DNA of 64,000 nt from Pseudorhizobium flavum. GTDB lineage: Bacteria; Pseudomonadota; Alphaproteobacteria; Rhizobiales; Rhizobiaceae. Under the pieces are notes generated by a model that did not search any database, was not told the DNA's origin, and saw only the letters and a list, made by a program, of their open reading frames with translations. The DNA is taken from contig NZ_LR723670.1 of NCBI RefSeq assembly GCF_902502825.2, forward strand, positions 2,542,001-2,606,000, given 5' to 3'. Each line of letters begins with the position of its first letter. Position 1 is the stretch's first letter. Shown here piece after piece: positions 8,326-16,790 of the stretch. A program made the translations under genes and the position numbers.

Positions 8326-10442
8326 CGATCCTGGAACGTTTGCGCAGGCTCGAACCGGCCGCGATGCTGAGTGCTAACGACATCTTCGACGCGATGGCCA
8401 GCGCGGGCAGTTCGCTTGCCGATTCTGATGACCGAGAAGATGACGAGGCCCTCGAAATCTCGATCCGTTTACTGGAGGCCCGACGCCAGGGTCAAATTCC
8501 AGAGGATTGCCTCGCGGTCGTCGAGATGCTGGCTGAGGAGTGTGGACTTTATCCTTACGTGAATAGCGACAAGTTCAGCCTGTTCGGTCAGGCCGTTATC
8601 GAAGCACACGCCGTACAGCTCGACGAGAAACTCTACCTGCACTCCAAGCAGATGGAAATTCTGCTTCATTTGCTGGCAGGCGACAACGTGATCCTGAGCG
8701 CTCCCACGAGCTTTGGGAAAAGCATGCTCGTCGACGCGTTTCTGGCGTACAAGTCGCCAAATACAGTTGTGATGCTCTTGCCAACCATCGCGCTGATCGA
8801 TGAAACGCGGCGGCGTCTTACCCGGCGTTTCGGGGATAGATACGACATTATTACGACTGTGACAGATGCCCACGATCCTCACCTGCCGACAATCTTTGTC
8901 CTCACTCAGGAGCGGTTCCTGCAGCGCAAAGACGTCAAAAAGATTGATCTACTTTTTGTCGATGAGTTCTACAAGCTCGATCCGACACGCCAAGATGATC
9001 GGTACGAGAGCCTTAATATCGCCCTTTATCGCGCATTGCCCGCGTCAAAGCAGTGTTTCATGGCGGGGCCGCATATCAAGACCATCTTCCTGGGTGACCA
9101 GTACCGAGGCAATTTTCGGTTCGTGCAAACAGAATATCGAACCGTATCTGTCAATATCTTCGACCGCTCGTCTCGCGACGATAAAAAGGATGCACTCCTT
9201 TCCGATCTCGCAGGTGTCGGAGACGAAAGCTCAATCGTTTTCACGGCAACCCCGGGGTCGGCCCAAAACCTCATGAAGGAGTTCGTTGCTGAGGAGCTTG
9301 GCACGGAGAGCCGCATCGGGTCTCAGTTGAAGGCCTGGATCGCTGAAAACTATCACCCGGCTTGGCCAGTCGGCGACGGGACAGAGAGGGCAATCGCCGT
9401 GCATCACGGACGGCTTCCTCGGTCACTCGGACAGCTATTCATTCAGCTTTTCGACCGTGGCATGATCAAAATCCTAATCTGCACCTCGACGCTGGTAGAA
9501 GGTGTCAACACGTCAGCGGCTAACGTCTTCATCTATGATAAGAAGATTAATCATCGCGCTGACCTGGACTTCTTTTCATTCGCTAACATTCGCGGGCGCG
9601 TTGGGCGGATGATGAGGCATTTCGTAGGGCGAGCATTCTTATATTATACCCCGCCAGAGGTTGTAGAGACGAATGTCGAAATCCCCATTCTTGCTGACCC
9701 CGCATCGTCGTCAGACTACATCCTCATGAACGTCGAGAGCGACGAGCTATCCTCGGCGGGTAAGTCACGGAAGGACAAACTGCCTGCCGCAACAGGGCTC
9801 AGCATCACTGTGCTCCAGGAGCACGGAGCGTTGGGCATCGACAACCTGATGCTCGCCAACAGCCGCATCAGACAAACGCTGAAAGATAATCCGGCTCTAC
9901 TGCTCTGGAAAGGTTTTCCGACTAAGGAGCAGAGGATTGAGGTCGCTGAAATCGCCGTCATCATTGCCAGAGCCCGGGGGGAGCAGTTTGGCATGGGAAG
10001 CGGGAAACAGGTCGCTTGGTCATGGGCGCAACTCCAAAAAATTTCGACCCTACCGAAGTATCTGCGTTGGTTTGAGAGGACCTTCGCTCCGCATGACAAA
10101 GCGAAAGGTATTGATGATGCGTTTCGTTTCCTTCAGGCGTGCGAATTCGCTTTCCCTCGGTCGCTCGCTGCAATCGAGGCTCTGGTTCTGATGAACGAGC
10201 CCTTGGAGGGTGCCAATTATGGGCCATATATCTCGTCGTTGGAAAGCTGGTTCCGGCCTAGCTGGATGAAGCAGGTCGACGAAGCCGGAATCCCGCTACC
10301 ACTAGCGGAACGTTTAGCAAGACATCTCGCCGCTCCGGTCAATAGGCAGGATGCTCTTCGTCAGATTGCACGGCTCGATTTGGAAGAACTTGGTCTGGGC
10401 GAAATCGATGAGTTGTTGATCGAATTGGCCGCTGAGAAGTAG
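8322..10442 (+). CDS. hamB: Hachiman anti-phage system helicase HamB
   Basis: A 706-residue superfamily-2 helicase. Walker A is APTSFGKS (127-134), motif Ia follows in LLPTIAL, and Walker B is FVDEF (about 212-216). The C-terminal RecA lobe has a regulatory-looking STLVEGVN motif and the arginine-finger motif NIRGRVGR. The N-terminal 110 residues and the C-terminal 200 have no motif I recognise and are as expected for HamB. Start overlaps the hamA stop (ATGA). It is expected to act as the DNA-damage or invader sensor that restrains HamA. Intact by length and motifs, so the system is probably functional. Confidence 0.88.
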   Translation: MTILERLRRLEPAAMLSANDIFDAMASAGSSLADSDDREDDEALEISIRLLEARRQGQIPEDCLAVVEMLAEECGLYPYVNSDKFSLFGQAVIEAHAVQLDEKLYLHSKQMEILLHLLAGDNVILSAPTSFGKSMLVDAFLAYKSPNTVVMLLPTIALIDETRRRLTRRFGDRYDIITTVTDAHDPHLPTIFVLTQERFLQRKDVKKIDLLFVDEFYKLDPTRQDDRYESLNIALYRALPASKQCFMAGPHIKTIFLGDQYRGNFRFVQTEYRTVSVNIFDRSSRDDKKDALLSDLAGVGDESSIVFTATPGSAQNLMKEFVAEELGTESRIGSQLKAWIAENYHPAWPVGDGTERAIAVHHGRLPRSLGQLFIQLFDRGMIKILICTSTLVEGVNTSAANVFIYDKKINHRADLDFFSFANIRGRVGRMMRHFVGRAFLYYTPPEVVETNVEIPILADPASSSDYILMNVESDELSSAGKSRKDKLPAATGLSITVLQEHGALGIDNLMLANSRIRQTLKDNPALLLWKGFPTKEQRIEVAEIAVIIARARGEQFGMGSGKQVAWSWAQLQKISTLPKYLRWFERTFAPHDKAKGIDDAFRFLQACEFAFPRSLAAIEALVLMNEPLEGANYGPYISSLESWFRPSWMKQVDEAGIPLPLAERLARHLAAPVNRQDALRQIARLDLEELGLGEIDELLIELAAEK

Positions 10443-10569
10443 TGACCGTTCTTCGGCTCTGTTTGCTTTCTCCCTTACATGCCACTAGCTTCGGACACCT
10501 ACGATCCGATGCGCTGATGTGAAAGGAACGACAGCCCAGGAGAGATGGGAAATCAGCCGAATGCGGCAT

Positions 10570-11364
10570 TCAGATTTCAATTACGAACTCCGGCCGAAAA
10601 CCTGTTGTTTCCCGACTATAGCCTATTGGATTGCTTATAATTCTGGTCTTTCCGATCTTGTAGTCGAAATGCTTGTGAACATGGCCATGTATCCAGAAAT
10701 CAGGCTCTCCTCGTTCAATGACATCAGTCAAATCAGACATGAACGCCGGATTTGTTGGACTTCCGATGTAGCGGGGGTCTTGAGATAATGGTGAAGGAGC
10801 GTGGTGCGTAACGATAATGCGTTTGCCTGGGAACGGCTTGGCCAGTTCGTTGGTGATGAAGGACCGGCTTGCTTCATGTCTACCGATCATTTCGTCCGGC
10901 CATATTAAACCGGCCGCGCCATAGCTCGGCGATCCGTAGATGGCTCGGAAATCCACCATAAGCTTGTGGCATGCATCAATGGCTGCGTTCTTTCGAAACG
11001 GAAGCTTGAGTTCTGGACCAGGACCGCCGAACGGCAACAGGAAATCGGTCCACAAGGTTGCGCCGATGATCTGGACACCTCCGATCTCGGCAGTGCTGTT
11101 CTCCAAGATCGTGATATTCGTCCCATGTGTTCGCAAGCGCATGATTTCCAGCACTGCGTCTATGGTGCCGTGATAGAAATCATGGTTGCCGAGAACAGCA
11201 ACAACGGGCATTTGAGGTGCAATTGTTTGCTCTAGATAGTCCCAGGTCACGTCAACGTGGCCGGAAACGTCTCCGGCGCAGATGCAGATATCAGCGTCAG
11301 GTATCGCTATTTGCGCGCTGGCCGGATCATGAACATGCATATCACTGACGATCCATGCGCGCAT
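10570..11364 (-). CDS. Calcineurin-like metallophosphoesterase
   Basis: A 264-residue protein with the full set of metallophosphoesterase motifs in order: SDMHVH near the N-terminus, CAGDVSG, GNHDFYHG, VTHHAPSP and HGHVHKHFD. These supply the histidine, aspartate and asparagine ligands of a two-metal centre. The family hydrolyses phosphomonoesters or phosphodiesters, but the sequence does not reveal the substrate. There is no signal peptide, so it is cytoplasmic. It lies 81 bases downstream of the FtsH-like protease gene on the same strand and could be the last gene of that operon. On its other side it converges with hamB. Confidence 0.85.
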   Translation of the reverse strand: MRAWIVSDMHVHDPASAQIAIPDADICICAGDVSGHVDVTWDYLEQTIAPQMPVVAVLGNHDFYHGTIDAVLEIMRLRTHGTNITILENSTAEIGGVQIIGATLWTDFLLPFGGPGPELKLPFRKNAAIDACHKLMVDFRAIYGSPSYGAAGLIWPDEMIGRHEASRSFITNELAKPFPGKRIIVTHHAPSPLSQDPRYIGSPTNPAFMSDLTDVIERGEPDFWIHGHVHKHFDYKIGKTRIISNPIGYSRETTGFRPEFVIEI

Positions 11365-11444
11365 GGGCTTGCCTCATAGGTTTTCGGGTGTTTGTCGGAG
11401 ATGCGCTGTACACCTGCCTTGCCTGAAGGACGGGCTCCAGCGTG

Positions 11445-13484
11445 CTACGGTGCCAGGGGCCGGTTGTTTAGGTCGCGGCCGCTGGCAAAAACTGCACTGG
11501 GGTTCCCAGAAGGCAAGGGACGGAGGAGAGCGTCCAAGTCATGCCCGGAAACAATGCGCTTCTGTCTCAAGGTTTCGGCCAACGAGAGGACGACATCCTT
11601 ATGTTCTGCAAGGGTTTTACGTGCTTCCTCCAATGCGGACTGCAAAATGTCGTCGATCTCCTGCTGAATGAACGGATATTTTTGAAACAGCGCCGCATCT
11701 TTCGTGTCGAAAGAACGAACGGGTAAGACATGCAACGTGCTGCCCATTCCAAACATCCCAACCATTCGAATTGCTAATTCGGTCGCTTCGACAAGGTCGC
11801 CCTTCTCCAAGCCTCCTGCGGCCGTCGAGCGATCTCCAATGAAGACCTCCTCGGCCGCGAGACCGGCAAGCTTCATTGCGATTTCGGCGCGATAGTAACT
11901 TTCGGTGTACAATGTGACCTGAGGGGCGAAGATTACCGTTCGGCCATGAATATCATTATCTTGGTCCGCCCTATGGTCATCCGTGTAAACTTCGACCGAG
12001 GTGATCACGCCGATGTCGAAAGCCTTCGCAAGAACGGCATGTCCGGCTTCGTGAATGCATATTCGCCATAGCTCATCCGGTTTCAACGGAGTGAAGATTG
12101 GCACCAGCGCTTCCAGGTCTCCGATGCGGGGCGAGCGGCTCTCGTCTCGCGCGCGCTGACGGACCTGGCGGGCTAAGTACTCAAGATCGGCACCGCTTTT
12201 GCCGCCCAGATTCCTTGCGATGGCTTTCAGGGCCACATTCTCGGAAAATTCGGGCAGATAGTGAGTGAGGATTTTCTCCCGGCTAGCCATATCCGGTTTG
12301 GCTAGTTCAATGTGTTTTTCCAGGCGACCAGGGCGAAGGAAAGCGGGATCAATCCGTTCTGGTAAATTACTCGCCGCAACGATAATTACGCCTTCGCGTC
12401 CGATAGCTCCGTCCACTGCTTCAAGCATGGCGTTGATGACCTCCAGCATGTACTGGGCATTGTCACCAGAAAGCCTTGCTCGGTGACCGAAGGAATCGAA
12501 CTCGTCCACCAGTAAGATTGAAGGAGCAGATGCCTTCGCTTCCGCAAATGTTGCGTACATCGCTTTGAGCAAGTCCCCCATATGGCCCGCACTCTGCCAC
12601 TGACCGAGTGAGGACGCGACAAAGTTCGCGTCGCACTCAACAGCCAAGGATTTCGCAAAAGATGTCTTGCCAGTTCCAGGAGGACCGTAGAGCAGAATTC
12701 CTTTGTCGACCTGGTTCCAGGGGAGCCTTCCTTCCCGCCAACGCGCAAGATCGCGTTTGAGGCCTTCTCCCCATTCGCCCGCCATGCCGTATGACGACAA
12801 AGGAATGGTTTGTCTGTTGCTCAAGGCTAGGGACGAGAGCTTCCTTAGCCGCCCGATAGCTCGCTCGGCAGGTCTTCCGCGACGAAACGTGCTGTCGATC
12901 AAGCCGACGTCCTGTTGCTGAAGGAATTTCCTATCGTCGTCAGACACCTTTCCACTCCCTAAAAACCTGGAAAGACTTGCTACGCAACGGCCGTCGAAGA
13001 CATCCAAATCGGCTATCCAGTCAGCTGCTGTCTCGTATTCAGGGTGCAGCTCAACGCCTTTCGGTATGAACACGATTGTTCGTGGAGCAGAGAGGTATCG
13101 TTGTGGTTGGAACTCCCATTTTCCCTTCCGATTCCTTGGACCATGACAGCATACGCTGAAATCTAACGTTTCCCTGTCCGTGCTTGTCCCGAAGCAGAAA
13201 CCCGCAATATGTTCGAAGCCCTCCAACGGCCAGTTTGTCGGAACACATACGACAAGGACCCCGCCACTTTTTGTAAAGAATTCGTGTTGCCGCTTGAGAA
13301 CACGGACTAAGGCGCAATACGCAAGGAATTCATGTGGGCTCTTCTCAAGCAGCTCTCTTCCTCGCCTGCGATACAGGTGTTGTGGAGCTTTTCTAACTAC
13401 GCGGTTAAGTTCTCGCTGAGCGTCTGCCACTGAGCGTAACGCATCAATGAACTCATCGACCGGATATCCGTGCTTGTCGCTCAT
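11445..13484 (-). CDS. Soluble FtsH-like AAA+ ATPase / M41 zinc metalloprotease
   Basis: A 679-residue protein. An N-terminal domain of about 220 residues that I do not recognise replaces the two membrane spans of normal FtsH. An AAA+ module follows: Walker A GPPGTGKT (267-274), Walker B ILLVDEFD (about 323-330), sensor VAASN and arginine finger FLRPGR. The M41 peptidase carries HEAGH (478-482) and, further on, a conserved stretch GGLEKGDLVEATELA that should hold the third zinc ligand. No transmembrane segment is visible, so it acts in the cytoplasm. The start overlaps the preceding small gene by 4 bases. Context beside Hachiman and the operon structure suggest a stress or defence role, perhaps degrading a partner, but that is inference. 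Confidence 0.8.
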   Translation of the reverse strand: MSDKHGYPVDEFIDALRSVADAQRELNRVVRKAPQHLYRRRGRELLEKSPHEFLAYCALVRVLKRQHEFFTKSGGVLVVCVPTNWPLEGFEHIAGFCFGTSTDRETLDFSVCCHGPRNRKGKWEFQPQRYLSAPRTIVFIPKGVELHPEYETAADWIADLDVFDGRCVASLSRFLGSGKVSDDDRKFLQQQDVGLIDSTFRRGRPAERAIGRLRKLSSLALSNRQTIPLSSYGMAGEWGEGLKRDLARWREGRLPWNQVDKGILLYGPPGTGKTSFAKSLAVECDANFVASSLGQWQSAGHMGDLLKAMYATFAEAKASAPSILLVDEFDSFGHRARLSGDNAQYMLEVINAMLEAVDGAIGREGVIIVAASNLPERIDPAFLRPGRLEKHIELAKPDMASREKILTHYLPEFSENVALKAIARNLGGKSGADLEYLARQVRQRARDESRSPRIGDLEALVPIFTPLKPDELWRICIHEAGHAVLAKAFDIGVITSVEVYTDDHRADQDNDIHGRTVIFAPQVTLYTESYYRAEIAMKLAGLAAEEVFIGDRSTAAGGLEKGDLVEATELAIRMVGMFGMGSTLHVLPVRSFDTKDAALFQKYPFIQQEIDDILQSALEEARKTLAEHKDVVLSLAETLRQKRIVSGHDLDALLRPLPSGNPSAVFASGRDLNNRPLAP

Positions 13485-13807
13485 TGCAGCACCGTTTCAT
13501 CGCTGCCACTAGGGCCTAGCCGGTACCACCGATTAAGTGACCGGGCTAAACCAGCGGCTGCGTCAATATAAAATATCTCGGTCGTTGCGCCGATATTGCC
13601 GTTCTTGATCAAAGGGTGGCCCATCATCTTCCCTACAAGAATGGGCACCACCCGCTTCGCATACGTCCATTCGGAAATCGAGACACTAGCTTCGATTCCC
13701 TCGGGACCAACAGAATTCAGTTCATCAAGCGCAAATGCCAGGTCTCGCAGCTTAGTAGCGAGATCAGTCAATTCGGTTCGAGTAGCCGCTTTGTCAGGTG
13801 GCGTCAT
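13481..13807 (-). CDS. Small hypothetical protein, 108 aa, in protease operon
   Basis: Unrecognised family. The ATG at 13807 is preferred to the upstream GTG at 13822: it has a GGGGAGAG ribosome binding site about 5 bases away and overlaps the stop of the upstream small gene in an ATGA junction. The 108-residue product has an N-terminal helix (LTDLATKLRDLAFALDEL) and a mixed C-terminal half (RVVPILVGKMMGHPLI, IFYIDAAAGLARSL). There is no signal or membrane segment. It is translationally coupled to the FtsH-like protease (overlap at 13481-13484), suggesting an adaptor, substrate or regulator. Confidence 0.65.
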   Translation of the reverse strand: MTPPDKAATRTELTDLATKLRDLAFALDELNSVGPEGIEASVSISEWTYAKRVVPILVGKMMGHPLIKNGNIGATTEIFYIDAAAGLARSLNRWYRLGPSGSDETVLQ

Positions 13808-13971
13808 TGCATCTCTCCCCACGAAAGCGGCAGCGGGGAAACTCTAGGTGGAACTTGGCCTATAGCGTCAGCCCAGAGGGACGCGAACTCCAAAGCTAAT
13901 TGCTTGCCTTTACCATCCAACGGAGCCCTCCAAGGAGTTTTAGGCCCAGACTTGAAGAGTATTTCGATCAT
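13804..13971 (-). CDS. Small hypothetical protein, 55 aa, first gene of protease operon
   Basis: A short reading frame found by translating the complement. ATG at 13971 is preceded 7 bases upstream by AGGAC, and the stop at 13804-13806 overlaps the next start as ATGA. The product begins MIEILFKSGPK and ends near SWGEMQ; it contains a tryptophan-rich, amphipathic middle (LALEFASLWADAIG). No domain is recognised. The two successive ATGA junctions (this gene, the 108-aa gene, the protease) are the main evidence that it is real. Confidence 0.6.
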   Translation of the reverse strand: MIEILFKSGPKTPWRAPLDGKGKQLALEFASLWADAIGQVPPRVSPLPLSWGEMQ

Positions 13972-14113
13972 CGAATGTCCTCATGATTCGCCTTCCATGC
14001 GACCAAGAGCACCGATTCGCGGTCGAAATGCAAAGAAAAAGATCGAAAACTCACAAAAGGGATCGAAAGCGAGGCTGTGTTGACATTTCAAGCTGCAGCG
14101 ATTTTCTGAAGGA

Positions 14114-14605
14114 ATGCAAACACTTCCGGCCCTTTTGCGAGCTGCTCGCTTTCTGCTTGGTTACAGCCAAAGCCACGTCGAGACGTCTTGCAAGCTATCG
14201 GGCCGATTTCTGATCACTTTGGAGAACGGTACGCGGCAACGACTGCCGGGCGCAGCCTTGGCAGTAAAGGCCTTTTACGAATTGCACGGAGTTGAGTTTC
14301 TTGATCCGGGAGACGGACACGGCGCTGGAATTCGATGGCGGTCATCACTCTCGACAGACCCGTTTGAAGGGCAAGCCTTTCGCGCTGCACGGGGGCTAGC
14401 CGACCTTTCCCAAGAAAAATTGGCTGAGAAAGCTCAGGTCGGCCGAAAATTTATTGCGTTACTGGAGCGGGGAGACTTGAAATCGATAAACTTGGAGACT
14501 TTGAAAAAGATCGAGCTTTGTCTTCGTGACCTAAATGTCGAAGTCACGAAGGGAACGTCGTCTCATGGAGCAGGGACGCGCTGGATCAACAACCTGCTTC
14601 CGTAG
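14114..14605 (+). CDS. Transcriptional regulator with two tandem XRE-type HTH domains
   Basis: A 163-residue protein made of two similar halves, each an XRE/Cro-type helix-turn-helix followed by a short tail: residues about 1-72 end in GHGAGIRW and about 80-160 end in SHGAGTRW. The second HTH (LADLSQEKLAEKAQVG then FIALLERG) is a textbook match; the first (LLGYSQSHVETSCKLSG) is more diverged. The duplication implies that one chain can occupy two operator half-sites. It is divergent from the protease operon (142 bases between starts) and is a plausible local controller. A GAAGGA abuts the ATG directly, closer than usual. Confidence 0.75.
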   Translation: MQTLPALLRAARFLLGYSQSHVETSCKLSGRFLITLENGTRQRLPGAALAVKAFYELHGVEFLDPGDGHGAGIRWRSSLSTDPFEGQAFRAARGLADLSQEKLAEKAQVGRKFIALLERGDLKSINLETLKKIELCLRDLNVEVTKGTSSHGAGTRWINNLLP

Positions 14606-14928
14606 CAGCTATGTTACAGACAGAAGCAGGATTGAAGGCCTCAATGCTGCATTTAGGCTCCAATAGCAGAAGTCACGGACATCATCACTACGATCCTCCG
14701 CCCGTTCTGGTGTACCGTTTCACGGTCGATAAAGACACATCTAAGGCCTCAGCTATCGACGCATGTGTGTGCCCGGCAGCCTTGAGCGCAACTGCTTTTC
14801 GTATTCGCGGGTCTTCATTAAGTGATTGTTTATTAAAAGAAAAACTCCAGAATTGTTCGGGGTTCGCTTTTATGTCATTCTCGGTGCGCCATTTACGTTC
14901 ATTCTCACAGTGAGCAGATCCCCCTCCA
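14606..14928. other. Intergenic region at right edge of accessory segment
   Basis: No gene, tRNA or integrase remnant is visible. Base composition is AT-richer than the chromosomal genes that start at 14929, including runs such as GTTTATTAAAAGAAAAA (about 14827-14843). I read it as the boundary between the accessory island and the conserved backbone, but no direct repeats marking an attachment site could be identified by eye. Confidence 0.4.
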
Positions 14929-15483
14929 CTATGGCAGCGGGGCGGTCAGGTATCGTTGCAGCGTTTCGCCTATGGCGGCGACCAGCGTGTCGCGGGCGAT
15001 GTCGTCGTCGGATAGATTGATCACGTAGCGGGCATAGGCCAGTCCGAGGATCTGCGTGGCGACGAGGTAGGCGCGCTCGGCCAGACGTTCGGATCCCGCG
15101 ACCCGGCTGATCATTGGAGCGACCTGCCTGCCAAGGATTTCGCGGATGCGGACGGCCGCCTCGGGATTGGTGGCGGCGGTGCGGATCAGCGTGCGCAGAA
15201 GGTCGTCATGCTCCGCCCCTTCCCAGCGCCGGAAGAAATGGGCGGCCAATGCGGGGCCGATCCGGCCGCTTTCCAGCCCGCTCAGGTCAGGCAGTGCCAG
15301 GTCCACCGAAACTGCCTCGGCGAAAAGCTGCTCCTTGCCCCCGAAATAGCGGTTGATCAGCGCGGGATTGACTTCGGCCTGCGCGGCGATGTCACGCACG
15401 GTCGTACGCTCGTACCCCCGCTCCGAGAATATGCGACGCGCCGCCTGCACAAGTCTCTCCCGCGTCGCCTCTGCATTCCGCAT
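14929..15483 (-). CDS. TetR/AcrR family transcriptional repressor
   Basis: A 184-residue regulator. The N-terminal HTH is typical of TetR: RERLVQAARRIFSERG, then TTVRDIAAQAEVNPALI and YFGGKEQLF. The C-terminal ligand domain is of the TetR_C type used for small hydrophobic effectors. It is divergent from an FAD-dependent monooxygenase with an 85-base intergenic region containing a perfect palindrome, the usual layout of a repressor controlling its neighbour and itself. The inducer is probably an aromatic or hydrophobic compound handled by that enzyme, which is inference. Confidence 0.88.
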   Translation of the reverse strand: MRNAEATRERLVQAARRIFSERGYERTTVRDIAAQAEVNPALINRYFGGKEQLFAEAVSVDLALPDLSGLESGRIGPALAAHFFRRWEGAEHDDLLRTLIRTAATNPEAAVRIREILGRQVAPMISRVAGSERLAERAYLVATQILGLAYARYVINLSDDDIARDTLVAAIGETLQRYLTAPLP

Positions 15484-15506
15484 CCTGCACCTCTTGTAAA
15501 CAGCCG

Positions 15507-15535
15507 TTGACTTACCTGAACCCGCAGGTTAGTAA
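15507..15535 (+). promoter_or_regulatory. Probable promoter of the monooxygenase gene
   Basis: TTGACT (15507-15512) and TAGTAA (15530-15535) are spaced by 17 bases and lie 34-62 bases upstream of the monooxygenase start. The -10 element runs into the 16-bp palindrome at 15532-15547, so a bound repressor would block polymerase. A second dyad, ACCTG-N6-CAGGT (15514-15529), fills the spacer. Confidence 0.5.
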
Positions 15536-15547
15536 ACACGTGTTTAC
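15532..15547. promoter_or_regulatory. Perfect 16-bp palindromic operator, putative TetR binding site
   Basis: GTAAACACGTGTTTAC is a perfect inverted repeat in the divergent TetR/monooxygenase intergenic region. A related half-site (TGTAAACA, 15495-15502) lies some 36 bases upstream, nearer the tetR start. Length and position fit an operator for a TetR dimer controlling both genes. Confidence 0.65.
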
Positions 15548-15568
15548 AATATTCGGGAGGATGGCTCA

Positions 15569-16714
15569 ATGAGCACGATGTCCACGCAGGTCCTGATCGT
15601 CGGTGCCGGGCCGGCGGGGCTGGCCACGGCAATCGGGCTCGCGCAGAAGGGAGTGGATTTCCGTATCGTCGATGCATTGCCGGACGCACAGAACACTTCT
15701 CGTGCTGCGGTGGTCCATGCCGCGACACTGGAAAAGCTCGAAATTCTCGGCGTAGCCGGGGATCTTCTGGCTCGGGGTATCAAGGTGCCGAATTTCAGGA
15801 TCAGGGACCGGGACGACGTACTCCTTCATATCGACTTCACGGTATTGCCGGGAAAATACCGCCACGCGCTGATGATCCCCCAGGACGAGACCGAAGCCAC
15901 CCTGACAGGCCGGCTGCGGGCACTTGGCCACGAGGTGATGCGACCTGTCGAATTACGTCGTTTCGACAGGGCGGGTGACGGCTTCAGGATCGCACTCGAC
16001 ATGGCTGGCGATGAGGTCAGCCTCGACTGCCGCTATCTTGTCGGAGCCGACGGGATGAGAAGCGCCGTTCGCGACGCGGGCGAGATCGGCTTTCCGGGCA
16101 AGACCTACGGCTCCTTCATGCTCGCCGACGTGCGGATGCAATGGCCGATCGCCAGTGACGAGGTGACGCTCTATTTCTCCGAAGCAGGCACGCTCGTGGT
16201 CGCGCCCATGTCGGAGCGGCGCTATCGCGTTGTGGCACAGCACCCGGATGCGCCGGCAGAACCTGATCTTGCCGATGTCCAGGCAATCCTCGACGCAAGA
16301 GGTCCCCGTTCGGGAGCACGCGTGGAGGAGGTGCTGTGGGGCTCGCGTTTTCACGTCCACCACAAGCTCTCCGAGACATTTCATGACAGGCGGCTGCTAC
16401 TGGTCGGCGATGCCGCGCATGTGCACAGCCCCGCCGGTGGCCAGGGCATGAACCTTGGATTGCGGGACGCAGTTGCCCTTGCCGAAGCGCTCTCGGTTGC
16501 GACCGACACCCAGAACGACGAGCCGCTGCAACGCTATGATGGCTCCCGGCGCGCCGCGGCGCGTGAAGTCCTCGGCCGGACCGACAGGCTGACGCAGCTG
16601 GCGACCCTGAAAAGCCCGGTGCTGCGCTGGACGAGGAACCGGCTCCTCCGCATGGTTGGCGCAAGCGACGCCGCGCGCCGTCGGTTCGCCGCCATGCTGG
16701 CCGGGTTTTCCTGA
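15569..16714 (+). CDS. FAD-dependent monooxygenase (class A aromatic hydroxylase family)
   Basis: A 381-residue flavoprotein with the hallmarks of class A monooxygenases: an N-terminal dinucleotide fold VLIVGAGPAGLA (8-19), the DG motif VGADGMRSAVR in the middle, and the FAD ribityl motif GDAAHVHSPAGGQGMN. It is expected to use NAD(P)H and O2 to hydroxylate a small, probably aromatic, substrate; the substrate cannot be read. It is shorter than two-domain phenol hydroxylases, lacking their C-terminal thioredoxin-like part. Start at 15569 has GGGAGG 8 bases upstream; an ATG at 15561 stops after three codons. Regulation by the divergent TetR is likely. Confidence 0.85.
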   Translation: MSTMSTQVLIVGAGPAGLATAIGLAQKGVDFRIVDALPDAQNTSRAAVVHAATLEKLEILGVAGDLLARGIKVPNFRIRDRDDVLLHIDFTVLPGKYRHALMIPQDETEATLTGRLRALGHEVMRPVELRRFDRAGDGFRIALDMAGDEVSLDCRYLVGADGMRSAVRDAGEIGFPGKTYGSFMLADVRMQWPIASDEVTLYFSEAGTLVVAPMSERRYRVVAQHPDAPAEPDLADVQAILDARGPRSGARVEEVLWGSRFHVHHKLSETFHDRRLLLVGDAAHVHSPAGGQGMNLGLRDAVALAEALSVATDTQNDEPLQRYDGSRRAAAREVLGRTDRLTQLATLKSPVLRWTRNRLLRMVGASDAARRRFAAMLAGFS

Positions 16715-16790
16715 GCCGCTCCGCCACCTCCACCTTGCCGCCTGTCAACGTCCCCGCTATGCGGGAGCGGAATGGGTGGGCGTGAAGCTG

